Of a stretch of 9,163 bases of DNA, positions 1-6,378 are shown piece by piece. The position numbers and the translations under genes were made by a program. Numbering within the stretch: position 1 is the stretch's first letter; each line of letters opens with the position of its first letter. Origin of the DNA: Gammaproteobacteria bacterium. GTDB lineage: Bacteria; Pseudomonadota; Gammaproteobacteria; UBA4575. Under the pieces are notes generated by a model. It was given only the letters and a program-made list of their open reading frames with translations. It was not told the origin of the DNA and did not search any database. The stretch lies in contig JAPUHH010000223.1 of assembly GCA_027297825.1 (NCBI GenBank), forward strand, positions 1-9,163, written 5' to 3'.

Positions 1-14
1 GGGAGTAAATAGAC

Positions 15-1292
15 TTACGCAACCTCTTCATGTTGCGGCAAACGTGGGCTGATGCGTACCGTGCGTACTGCATTGTTTTGAATTTGCACGACTTCGATAG
101 GATAACCATCTATGAGCACACTGGTGCCGGCTTTGGGGATGGATTCCATGCGCTCCAGTACTAAGCCATTAATGGTTTTTGGCCCATGATCATGCAGTTC
201 CCATGCTAATGCCTTGTTTATATCGCGCACATGAGTGCCACCATCTACCACATAAGTGCCATCTTCTTGCGGATGAATTTCGATGTCGTAGGTAGCAGGG
301 TCATTGGTAAATTCACCGACAATTTCTTCTAACAAGTCTTCTAATGTCACGAGGCCTTGAATGTCGCCAAATTCATCGACCACTAAGCTAGAGCGGCGTT
401 TTTTATTTTTCAATTCATATAAAAGTTTTTTTAAATTGGTGCCTTCGGGGATGAAATAAGGCTCTCGTAATGCTTGTTCGAGGTCTGCGAGTTCAAGATC
501 TTTGTGCAGAGTATTAAGTAGCAGCTTGCGCAAATGTAAAAAGCCTACGACATTATCGATGCCGCCACGGCAAATCGGAATTCTTGTGTAAGAGGTATTT
601 TTTAATTGCGTGATGATATCTTCCCAATCGTCTTCTAGATCAATCACAAAGATCTCATTTTTGGGAATCATAATATCTTCGACCGTCACTTCCTCAAGAT
701 CTAGGATTCCTAACAACATTTGTTGATGCTCACTTGAAATGGAGGTGCCTTTGTCAGTGACTACGGTGCGCAACTCATCGTGTGTAAGGGATATTAAGGG
801 GTTTTCTTTTACATTAACTCCAAACAGACGCAGTAGAGAATTTGAAAACAAGTTAACTGTCCATACAAAAGGATAGGTAATAGCAAGTAAAGGTGTATAA
901 ATAATGGCTGCAGGTAGCGCTAGTTTTTCTGCATGTAATGCGGCAAGAGTTTTGGGTGTGAGTTCGGCAAAGATTAGAATTGCAAAAATTAAAATAAATG
1001 TAGCGATTGCAATGCCTACCTCGCCATGCAGGCGATAGCCGACATAAGCGGATAACTGTGCAATTAAAATATTAACAATATTATTGCCCAGCAAAATTAG
1101 ACCGATCAAACGATCAGGCTTTTCTAGTAATTTTTGTGCTTGTTTGGCGCCGCGATGTCCAGTTTTAGCTAAATGACGTAAGCGATAGCGATCGAGAACC
1201 ATCAACGCCGTTTCTGAACCGGAAAAGAATGCGGAGAGGAAAAATAAAACGAGCAACACTAAAAATAGTGTGCCGATCGAGAATGTGTCCAA
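15..1292 (-). CDS. yfjD: CNNM/CorC-HlyC family membrane protein (YfjD/CorB-like)
   Basis: Integral inner-membrane protein of the DUF21-CBS-CorC/HlyC family, whose members are implicated in Mg2+/Co2+ resistance or efflux. It has 425 residues, close to E. coli YfjD/CorB. Residues about 5-165 form the hydrophobic DUF21 domain, with SGSETA at 24-29, GNN at 69-71 and PKTLAA at 113-118. Two CBS motifs follow at about 203-262 and 272-328 (DIMIPKNE at 206-213; VVDEFGDIQGLVTLEDLLEE at 304-323). The C-terminal CorC/HlyC transporter-associated domain is at about 338-415. The start is a TTG at 1290-1292; no other start lies near it, the N-terminus aligns with YfjD, and a GGAGG sits 12 nt upstream (plus 1305-1309), which is a long spacing. 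It lies 61 nt downstream of ypjD on the same strand, probably co-transcribed, as in E. coli. The fold assignment is firm; the transported ion is inferred from the family. Confidence 0.93.
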   Translation of the reverse strand: MDTFSIGTLFLVLLVLFFLSAFFSGSETALMVLDRYRLRHLAKTGHRGAKQAQKLLEKPDRLIGLILLGNNIVNILIAQLSAYVGYRLHGEVGIAIATFILIFAILIFAELTPKTLAALHAEKLALPAAIIYTPLLAITYPFVWTVNLFSNSLLRLFGVNVKENPLISLTHDELRTVVTDKGTSISSEHQQMLLGILDLEEVTVEDIMIPKNEIFVIDLEDDWEDIITQLKNTSYTRIPICRGGIDNVVGFLHLRKLLLNTLHKDLELADLEQALREPYFIPEGTNLKKLLYELKNKKRRSSLVVDEFGDIQGLVTLEDLLEEIVGEFTNDPATYDIEIHPQEDGTYVVDGGTHVRDINKALAWELHDHGPKTINGLVLERMESIPKAGTSVLIDGYPIEVVQIQNNAVRTVRISPRLPQHEEVA

Positions 1293-1353
1293 GGTCTGTG
1301 CGACCCTCCAGTAATATAGATGTCAACTATTAACCGCCGCGTAGGGCAAATTG

Positions 1354-2181
1354 TCAAGTGATGGGTAGGCTGGAAACTCCGCTCAGTATCAATTCCTGGA
1401 CAAACTTGCTGCCTAAGTAGGCCAATATAAGGAAGCCGAAGCCACCCAGGGTCCAATGCATCGCCTTTTGTCCGCGCCATCCAAACTGCCAACGTCCCGC
1501 GAGCAAAAGCGCAAACACGATCCAAGCAATGATAGATAAAATAGTTTTATGTACGAGGTGTTGTTCAAACATATTTTCTAGAAATAAAAACCCACTGCCA
1601 AGTGCAACACTTAATAATACGAAACCTACCGAGATGGTTTGAAACAAAAATTTTTCTGTATCATGCAGTGGCGGCAAAGCACGTGTTATGCTGCCAACAC
1701 TATGTTTGCGTAAATGTCGATCTTGGCTGAAGAGCAAAATAGATTGCAATGCAGAAATAGTTAATACGCTAAATGCAAACAGAGAAGTGACAATGTGTAT
1801 TTGTAAGCCATGTAGGCTTGAGGTTGATGCAGCTGTTTCAGGTCTAAATATAGTTAAAGCAACGCTGGCCACTGCAATCGGCAGTATAAACAAGCCTAAA
1901 AACTCTCTTTTCTTAGTGATAGATAGAATAAGAATAAGTGCAGAAATTATAAAAAGCATAATTGAAACAGCATTGTAAAAAGTAAGATTCAATCCAAGCT
2001 TTGTAAAGGTTTGTGGGTATAGATGAATTGCGTGCAATGCGCATGCGATAAACCATAACAACAGCATTGCACCTCGCTTACCAGATTGATCGCTGTCGGC
2101 TATGCGATGTGCACGTCCTAAGATCAATACAAAGGTTAGCGCGTAAAAGAGAATCGTGCTGTATTTTAAGATAATTGACAT
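1354..2181 (-). CDS. ypjD: CcsA-like inner-membrane protein YpjD
   Basis: Polytopic membrane protein of the cytochrome c assembly (CcsA/ResC-like) superfamily, YpjD branch, with 275 residues (E. coli YpjD is about 265). About eight hydrophobic segments are visible near residues 5-22, 39-55, 69-88, 94-111, 126-150, 179-201, 212-229 and 243-265. The C-terminal third resembles E. coli YpjD closely (LSIIAWIVFALLLAGRW at 215-231, then GWRGQK at 234-239 and LAYLGSKFVQ at 253-262). Histidines at 50, 53, 129 and 211 lie near helix ends and could serve heme or metal contacts, but I see no tryptophan-rich WWD heme-handling motif, so a true role in cytochrome c maturation is unproven. The start is ATG at 2179-2181 with no clear Shine-Dalgarno. 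It is divergent from the ffh side, as in E. coli, and is the first gene of the pair with yfjD. Confidence 0.9.
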   Translation of the reverse strand: MSIILKYSTILFYALTFVLILGRAHRIADSDQSGKRGAMLLLWFIACALHAIHLYPQTFTKLGLNLTFYNAVSIMLFIISALILILSITKKREFLGLFILPIAVASVALTIFRPETAASTSSLHGLQIHIVTSLFAFSVLTISALQSILLFSQDRHLRKHSVGSITRALPPLHDTEKFLFQTISVGFVLLSVALGSGFLFLENMFEQHLVHKTILSIIAWIVFALLLAGRWQFGWRGQKAMHWTLGGFGFLILAYLGSKFVQELILSGVSSLPIT

Positions 2182-2348
2182 TGCCAGAGAGTTGCTTAGA
2201 AAGTTTTAGCGATATGTGTCACATGAAATATTTGAATTAGGCATTTGGTCTTTGTCCTAAGGTAATATATAAATTGAAGTGAGATAGGCTAGACATTTCT
2301 CCTTGTTAGCCAATGGTAACATTAATCGATTATTGATAATTAATTACA
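2182..2348. other. AT-rich divergent intergenic region
   Basis: This spacer separates the minus-strand ypjD from the plus-strand hydrolase gene and must carry promoters for both. It contains an 11-bp odd palindrome ATGTGTCACAT at 2214-2224. A small bulged hairpin with a GTTA/TAAC outer stem and CC/GG inner pair spans 2305-2320, and a very AT-rich stretch lies just before the hydrolase ATG. I see no convincing minus-strand promoter hexamers for ypjD. No ORF here looks real. Confidence 0.5.
2245..2273 (+). promoter_or_regulatory. Possible sigma-70 promoter of the MBL-fold hydrolase gene
   Basis: A TTGGTC -35-like element (2245-2250; 3 of 6 consensus bases) is separated by exactly 17 nt from a TATAAA -10 element (2268-2273; 5 of 6). 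Transcription would begin near 2280 and give a leader of about 70 nt. In such an AT-rich spacer a -10 match can arise by chance, so this is tentative. Confidence 0.3.
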
Positions 2349-3116
2349 ATGAAATTACGCGTTCTTGGCTGCAGTGGTGGCATTGGCTTAGGCTTAAATA
2401 CCACCTCATTATTATTAGATGACTCCGTATTAATAGATTGTGGTACGGGCTTAGGGGATCTTTCGCTTGAAGAAATGTCCAAGCTGCAGCATGTATTTAT
2501 CACACATAGTCATTTAGACCATATTGCATTGCTGCCGATGTTGTTGGATACCATCTATGATCATCTGGTAGAAAGGCCACTTACACTGCATTGTAAACAA
2601 GAAACTTTTGATATATTAGCCAAACATATATTCAACTGGGATGTGTGGCCAAACTTTTTTGAATTACCGAATAAAGAGACACCGGTCATCGTGTATGAGT
2701 CTATGCAGCCGGGAGATTGTATAGAGTTTCAAGATAAGATCATCAAAATGGCTGAAGTGAATCATGTCGTTCCAGCTTCCGCATACATTATTAATAATGG
2801 CCAAACTTCATTGGCATTTAGTGGCGATACCTTTATCAACGACTCTCTATGGGAAGCGTTGAACGAAGAAGCGCGCGTCGATGCCATTATTGTAGAATGT
2901 GGGTTTACCAATGAGGATGAAAATATTGGCCGCGATGCCAAGCATTATTACCCTAATGCACTGGCAGCCGACCTTAATAAGCTAAAACATCGTCCTAAAT
3001 TATATATCTCACATTTACAGCCCGGCAAAGAGGAAGAGACCATTCAGCAGCTCAAATCCGCTATAGCTGACTTTGAGGTATATCAACTCTCAAGTGGCGA
3101 CATAATTTCGCTATAA
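2349..3116 (+). CDS. Metallo-beta-lactamase-fold hydrolase, class II cyclic-nucleotide phosphodiesterase-like
   Basis: Cytosolic metallo-beta-lactamase-fold hydrolase of 255 residues with no signal peptide. Putative zinc ligands are all in place: HSHLDH at 53-58 (H53, H55, D57, H58), H139 in NHVVPAS, D160 in FSGDT and H222 in SHL. The N-terminal KLRVLGCSGGIG and LLDDSVLIDCGTGLGDL are typical of the RNase Z/PDE-like branch. HSHLDHIALLPML and the following LDTIYDH resemble proteins annotated as 3',5'-cyclic-nucleotide phosphodiesterases, but the match to the class II PDE signature is partial, so cAMP hydrolysis is an inference and a nuclease or other esterase role is possible. The start is ATG at 2349; the AT-rich leader has no obvious Shine-Dalgarno. 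The gene sits between ypjD and ffh, which are adjacent in E. coli, and ends 67 nt before ffh, so it may be co-transcribed with it. Confidence 0.82.
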   Translation: MKLRVLGCSGGIGLGLNTTSLLLDDSVLIDCGTGLGDLSLEEMSKLQHVFITHSHLDHIALLPMLLDTIYDHLVERPLTLHCKQETFDILAKHIFNWDVWPNFFELPNKETPVIVYESMQPGDCIEFQDKIIKMAEVNHVVPASAYIINNGQTSLAFSGDTFINDSLWEALNEEARVDAIIVECGFTNEDENIGRDAKHYYPNALAADLNKLKHRPKLYISHLQPGKEEETIQQLKSAIADFEVYQLSSGDIISL

Positions 3117-3117
3117 T
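3112..3117 (+). promoter_or_regulatory. Candidate -10 element for ffh
   Basis: A perfect TATAAT hexamer overlaps the stop codon of the hydrolase gene, about 67 nt ahead of the ffh ATG. No good -35 hexamer lies 16-18 nt upstream (CTCAAG at the 17-nt position), so any promoter would need another contact or an activator. If real, it would let ffh be expressed independently of the upstream gene. Confidence 0.3.
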
Positions 3118-3183
3118 CCGTTTCTAGATCTAAAATTTCCTACTCAACTGATGAGTGTCCTTGTAAAAGGCACGAGTAATTCT

Positions 3184-4542
3184 ATGTTTGATAACTTATC
3201 CAATCGCCTCTCTAGCACGGTACAAAAACTGCGCGGACAGGCGCGACTGACCGAAGAGAATATTCAAGATACCCTGCGTGATGTGCGCAGGGCCTTATTG
3301 GAAGCAGATGTTGCCTTGCCTGTCGTGCGAGAATTCATTGCAAGCGCTAAAACGAAAGCGCTTGGCCAAGAGGTGCTGCAAAGCCTCTCACCCGGGCAGG
3401 CTTTAATCAAAATTGTAAATGATGAGCTCGTGCATCTGATGGGGGATGCGAATGAATCGCTTACACTCACAGCGCAGCCTCCTGTAGTGATTTTAATTGC
3501 CGGGCTACAAGGGTCAGGTAAAACCACCAGTATTGCTAAACTTTCTAGATGGTTGCGCGAGCAGCAGAAAAAGTCCGTTGCGGTAGTAAGTTGTGATGTA
3601 TATCGACCTGCCGCTATTCAGCAACTGCAAACTTTAGCCAAAGAAGTGGGTGCGGAATTTATTCCTAGTGAGACTTCGCAAGCGCCGATCGATATTGCTA
3701 ATCACGCAGTGGAACAGGCTAAAAAACAGCTTAAAGATGTTTTGCTAGTGGATACCGCGGGTCGTTTGCATGTCGACGATGACATGATGCAAGAAATCAT
3801 TGCACTACATGAAGTGCTACAGCCGACAGAAACATTATTTGTCGTCGATAGCATGAGTGGCCAGGATGCGGCTAATTCTGCGCAAGCTTTTAACCAGGCT
3901 TTGCCTCTTACCGGCGTCATTCTCACTAAGACGGATGGTGATGCGCGCGGCGGTGCAGCATTGTCGGTTCGACAAATTACCGGTAAGCCGATTAAGTTTT
4001 TGGGTACTGGCGAAAAAACTACTGCATTAGAACCTTTTCATCCCGATCGGATTGCGTCGCGTATTTTGGGAATGGGCGATGTCGTAAGTTTAGTTGAAGA
4101 AATTGAACAGAAGGTAGATCAAAAGCAGGCGCAAAAACTAGCCAGGAAACTTAAGAAAGGCAGAGGGTTTGATTTTATTGATTTGAAATCACAACTTGAG
4201 CAAATGATGAATATGGGTGGTATCGCTGGTCTGATGGATAAGATTCCCGGTGCAGCAAACATGACAAAAAATGCTCAGGCATTAGGCGATGATAAAACGG
4301 TGCCGCGCATGATTGCGATCATAGACTCAATGACTCCACATGAGCGGCGCTTCCCTGACGTTATCAAAAACACGCGCAAACGCAGAATCGCGGGTGGTTC
4401 GGGAACTCAAGTGCAGGATGTGAACCGCTTACTTAAGCAACAACTACAAATGAAAAAAATGATGAAGAAAGTCACGAAAAAGGGCGGGATGCGAAGAATG
4501 ATGCAATCCATGCAAGGAAATTTACCTCCAGGACTTGGATAA
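3184..4542 (+). CDS. ffh: Signal recognition particle protein Ffh (SRP54 homologue)
   Basis: GTPase of the signal recognition particle. With 4.5S RNA it binds signal sequences of nascent membrane proteins and docks with FtsY. It has 452 residues (E. coli 453). The N helical bundle spans about 1-100 (ALLEADVALPVVREF at 37-51). The G domain shows G1 GLQGSGKT (107-114), G3 DTAGR (190-194), G4 TKTD (248-251) and the GTGEK closing loop (274-278). The methionine-rich M domain, from about 328, carries the RNA-binding RKRRIAGGSG (398-407) and ends in PPGLG. I chose the ATG at 3184 because family members begin MFDNL; an in-frame ATG at 3151 would add 11 unconserved residues. A weak GAG lies 7 nt before 3184. 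Nothing is missing or broken. Confidence 0.97.
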   Translation: MFDNLSNRLSSTVQKLRGQARLTEENIQDTLRDVRRALLEADVALPVVREFIASAKTKALGQEVLQSLSPGQALIKIVNDELVHLMGDANESLTLTAQPPVVILIAGLQGSGKTTSIAKLSRWLREQQKKSVAVVSCDVYRPAAIQQLQTLAKEVGAEFIPSETSQAPIDIANHAVEQAKKQLKDVLLVDTAGRLHVDDDMMQEIIALHEVLQPTETLFVVDSMSGQDAANSAQAFNQALPLTGVILTKTDGDARGGAALSVRQITGKPIKFLGTGEKTTALEPFHPDRIASRILGMGDVVSLVEEIEQKVDQKQAQKLARKLKKGRGFDFIDLKSQLEQMMNMGGIAGLMDKIPGAANMTKNAQALGDDKTVPRMIAIIDSMTPHERRFPDVIKNTRKRRIAGGSGTQVQDVNRLLKQQLQMKKMMKKVTKKGGMRRMMQSMQGNLPPGLG

Positions 4543-4614
4543 TCACCTTAATTCTTTGTCCTCGTAAGAATCGTTTCCGCCAGGGTGTGTTGGGGGGATG
4601 GTTTTTTCTCTGGC

Positions 4615-4637
4615 TTAGCAGGAAGCATTTCCGCTAG
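4615..4637. repeat. Bulged hairpin downstream of ffh
   Basis: The arm 4615-4624 (TTAGCAGGAA) pairs with 4629-4637 (TTCCGCTAG) around a GCAT loop, with one bulged A at 4620 and one G-U pair at the base, giving nine base pairs. No T-tract follows on either strand, so it is not a standard intrinsic terminator. Its role is unknown; it might be an mRNA 3'-end structure. Confidence 0.4.
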
Positions 4638-4691
4638 CACTTGGGTAAGTTAGCGATATTTAGGCTGTGCGGAAAATATAACACCGGGACT

Positions 4692-4710
4692 GGGATAAGC
4701 GCTTTATCCC
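4692..4710. repeat. Near-perfect 19-bp palindrome upstream of rpsP
   Basis: GGGATAA (4692-4698) and TTATCCC (4704-4710) are exact inverted repeats around GCGCT. This is one base short of a fully symmetric 20-mer. It lies about 54-72 bp upstream of the candidate rpsP -10 element. With no T-run on either side it is unlikely to be a terminator, so a protein-binding operator or an RNA stem in a longer leader is more plausible. Confidence 0.45.
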
Positions 4711-4763
4711 TTGAAAGAATAATGATTATAAGTATATTGGCTTTCTTTTCGGGCAAAACTGCG

Positions 4764-4769
4764 TACAAT
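4764..4769 (+). promoter_or_regulatory. Candidate -10 element of the rpsP-rimM-trmD-rplS operon
   Basis: TACAAT (5 of 6 consensus bases) lies 51 nt ahead of the rpsP ATG and is preceded by GCG and a pyrimidine-rich tract. The hexamer 17 nt upstream (CTTTCT, 4741-4746) is a poor -35; TTGGCT at 4737-4742 is better but 21 nt away. A promoter is expected in this gap because the operon is separated from ffh by 278 nt. The exact position is uncertain. Confidence 0.35.
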
Positions 4770-4773
4770 CCCC

Positions 4774-4809
4774 AGCTCGATTTGAATTCCTATAACCCTG
4801 ATACGAGCT
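4774..4809 (+). promoter_or_regulatory. Inverted repeat in the rpsP leader
   Basis: AGCTCG (4774-4779) is exactly complementary to CGAGCT (4804-4809) across a 24-nt loop. The right arm contains GAG (4805-4807), the only Shine-Dalgarno-like triplet before the rpsP ATG at 4821. Folding would hide it. A start site set by the 4764-4769 element would fall at or inside the left arm, so the stem forms only if transcription begins slightly earlier or further upstream. Confidence 0.3.
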
Positions 4810-4820
4810 ATAAAAAATAG

Positions 4821-5078
4821 ATGGTAACCATTAGATTATCCAGAGGCGGCTCTAAGAAGCGACCTTTTTATCACATTGTCGCCACCGATTCGCGCAAGCG
4901 TCGGGATAGCGGCTATATTGAACGTCTGGGCTTTTTTAATCCTCTATCAAAGGGCCAAGAAACACGTTTTTTAATCGAAATGGAACGCTACGATCATTGG
5001 TGCGGACAAGGTGCTCAGCCCTCAGAGCGTGTCGAAAGCTTGGTGAAGCAACACCTTAAGCAAGCGCAAGCGGCCTAA
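4821..5078 (+). CDS. rpsP: 30S ribosomal protein S16
   Basis: Small-subunit protein that binds 16S rRNA early and supports 30S assembly. It has 85 residues (E. coli 82). The diagnostic N-terminus MVTIRLSRGGSKKRPFYHIV and the motif IERLGFFNP (33-41) match S16, as do HWCGQGAQPSERV in the second half and the basic C-terminal helix. The ATG at 4821 is fixed by homology; its upstream sequence is A-rich with only a distant GAG, so initiation may rely on the A-rich leader. It is the first gene of the trmD operon, and its TAA (5076-5078) lies inside the hairpin region that controls rimM. Confidence 0.98.
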   Translation: MVTIRLSRGGSKKRPFYHIVATDSRKRRDSGYIERLGFFNPLSKGQETRFLIEMERYDHWCGQGAQPSERVESLVKQHLKQAQAA

Positions 5079-5097
5079 TAGAGGCCCAGTTTGGGCC
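5072..5097 (+). promoter_or_regulatory. Two overlapping, mutually exclusive hairpins covering the rimM ribosome-binding site
   Basis: GGCCT (5072-5076) pairs with AGGCC (5082-5086). Alternatively GGCCCA (5083-5088) pairs perfectly with TGGGCC (5092-5097) around a 3-nt loop. The two stems share 5083-5086. The rimM Shine-Dalgarno GAGG is 5081-5084 and the TTG start is 5091-5093, so either fold masks initiation. The first stem includes the first base of the rpsP stop codon, so a ribosome finishing S16 would open it. This would give coupled but reduced rimM translation; the pairing is seen directly, the regulation is inferred. Confidence 0.55.
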
Positions 5098-5615
5098 AAA
5101 ATTCATTCATACGGCTGGGGTACATACCCGGCGTCTTTGGCATCAAAGGTTGGCTTAAAGTCTTTTCCTATTGCCGTCCTATAGAGCAAATCCTAGATTA
5201 TGCTACTTGGCAACTGCGCAGCCGCGATGCTGAAGTTTCCTACTCACTAGAACAAGGTAAGCCCCATGGTCCAGGTGTAATTGCGAAGTTATCTGGAATT
5301 GATACCCGTACTTTAGCGGAAGCGCTCGTGCATGAAGAAATATGGGTGCCAGAGGCGGAATTATCTACATTGTCTGCCGATGAATTTTATTGGTATCAGC
5401 TTGTGGGCATGAAAGTGGTAACGGTCGAAGGGCAAACCTTAGGTACGATAAAGCGTCTACTTGAAACGGGCGCGAATGATGTTTTGGTAGTGAAGCAGAC
5501 GGCGGCAGTCGCAAAAGAAATTTTAATCCCTTATGTTAGAGGAGATGTGGTCACCCACGTTGATCTGCAGCAAAAGGTGATGACCGTAGATTGGCAGCTA
5601 AATTTTAGCGAGTAA
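5091..5615 (+). CDS. rimM: Ribosome maturation factor RimM
   Basis: Assembly factor that acts on the 30S head and binds ribosomal protein S19. It has 174 residues, close to the family length. The N-terminal RimM barrel includes RLGYIPGVFGIKGWLKVFSY at 8-27. The PRC-like C-terminal barrel includes EFYWYQLVGMKVVT, then ETGANDVLVV, then EILIPYVRGDVVTHVDL. It starts at TTG (5091-5093): the frame has a stop at 5079-5081, no ATG or GTG lies between, and a GAGG is 6 nt upstream at 5081-5084. The 12-nt gap after rpsP carries the alternative hairpins described separately. In E. coli, RimM and TrmD are made at much lower levels than the flanking ribosomal proteins through translational control; a TTG start within a stem fits that pattern. 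Confidence 0.95.
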   Translation: MGQNSFIRLGYIPGVFGIKGWLKVFSYCRPIEQILDYATWQLRSRDAEVSYSLEQGKPHGPGVIAKLSGIDTRTLAEALVHEEIWVPEAELSTLSADEFYWYQLVGMKVVTVEGQTLGTIKRLLETGANDVLVVKQTAAVAKEILIPYVRGDVVTHVDLQQKVMTVDWQLNFSE

Positions 5616-5621
5616 AAATAC

Positions 5622-6362
5622 GTGCTGCACATCGACATCATTACTCTATTTCCAGACATGGTATTGAGTTTGGCGGACTATGGAGTCGTTGGGCGCGCGA
5701 TAGAAAATAAGCTTGTAGTGATAGAGGCACTAAATCCACGCGATTTCTCCACAGATCGTCATCACCGGGTGGATGATCGGCCTTACGGCGGAGGACCAGG
5801 GATGGTGATGCAAATGGAGCCTTTGCAAAAGGCCATCCAAAAAGCCACACAAAATACCAGTGAAAGCCATGTGGTATGCCTTTCTGCGCAAGGTAAGCGC
5901 TTAGAACATGCAGACGTGCAAAGATTAGGCGCATACCCCCATTTGGTGCTGGTAGCTGGACGTTACGAAGGCATTGATGAAAGACTCATAGAAGCGGAGG
6001 TCGACGAGGAGATTTGCATCGGAGACTATGTGGTTAGCGGCGGAGAATTGCCTGCTATGGTCCTAGTGGATGCCTTGGTTCGGCAGATCCCCGGAGCCTT
6101 GGGGCATGAGGATTCGGCGGCGCAAGATTCCTTTGTTGACGGGCTGCTCGATTGCCCGCATTATACGCGACCGGAAAGCATCGAAGGCCAAGTCGTGCCG
6201 GAAGTGTTATTGGGCGGTGATCATAATGCCATTGAAAAATGGCGTACCAAACAGTCACTAGGCCGTACTTACTTACGCCGGCCAGATTTAATTGCCAAGA
6301 TGGACCTAAGCGAAGAGCAGCGGACCCTACTTGCAGAGTATTTAAAAGAACAGCAAGACTAA
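5622..6362 (+). CDS. trmD: tRNA (guanine(37)-N1)-methyltransferase TrmD
   Basis: SPOUT-class enzyme that uses S-adenosylmethionine to make m1G37 in tRNAs with G36-G37, which prevents +1 frameshifting. It is a homodimer in the cytosol. It has 246 residues (E. coli 255). Visible motifs are the N-terminal IDIITLFPDM (4-13), DDRPYGGGPGM (51-61), and the trefoil-knot cofactor site with GRYEGIDER (113-121), IGDYVVSGGELPAM (133-146) and R154. The loop DSFVDGLLDCPHYTRPE (169-185) follows, with the catalytic D169 at the same number as in E. coli, and KQSLGRTYLRRPDL is at 210-223. It starts at GTG (5622-5624), 6 nt after the rimM TAA and with only a weak GCGAG upstream, so coupling to rimM is likely. 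It is intact. Confidence 0.97.
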   Translation: MLHIDIITLFPDMVLSLADYGVVGRAIENKLVVIEALNPRDFSTDRHHRVDDRPYGGGPGMVMQMEPLQKAIQKATQNTSESHVVCLSAQGKRLEHADVQRLGAYPHLVLVAGRYEGIDERLIEAEVDEEICIGDYVVSGGELPAMVLVDALVRQIPGALGHEDSAAQDSFVDGLLDCPHYTRPESIEGQVVPEVLLGGDHNAIEKWRTKQSLGRTYLRRPDLIAKMDLSEEQRTLLAEYLKEQQD

Positions 6363-6378
6363 ACTAAAGAAGAAAACG

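Larger units (their letters stand above)
4543..4820. other. 278-nt intergenic gap between ffh and rpsP
   Basis: No credible ORF, tRNA or known RNA is visible. The gap holds, in order: a G-rich stretch followed by six T (4592-4607), a bulged hairpin (4615-4637), an echo of the 3' end of ffh (4666-4698), a near-perfect palindrome (4692-4710), a candidate promoter (-10 at 4764-4769) and an inverted repeat in the rpsP leader (4774-4809). The density of small dyads suggests transcriptional or post-transcriptional control of the ribosomal operon or an untranslated small RNA, but none matches a class I recognise. Confidence 0.55.

Noticed and set aside
1688..1978. 96-codon plus-strand ORF opposite ypjD
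   Set aside because: It lies within a clear ypjD coding sequence, has no recognisable similarity and no ribosome-binding site; it is a shadow frame.
3151..3183. Upstream ATG extending Ffh by 11 residues
   Set aside because: The added residues have no counterpart in Ffh proteins, which start MFDNL, and no Shine-Dalgarno precedes 3151. The GAG before 3184 fits better.
4573..4607. Possible intrinsic terminator of ffh ahead of six T
   Set aside because: The T-run is good, but the best stem upstream has only five interrupted pairs and an 11-nt loop, so it is not convincing as a terminator.
4615..4640. AGGAAGCA resembling the conserved GGAAGCA loop of 4.5S (SRP) RNA, next to ffh
   Set aside because: The rest of SRP RNA helix 8 (the GGTCAGG arm and its matching side) is absent, and the local stem pairs in a different way.
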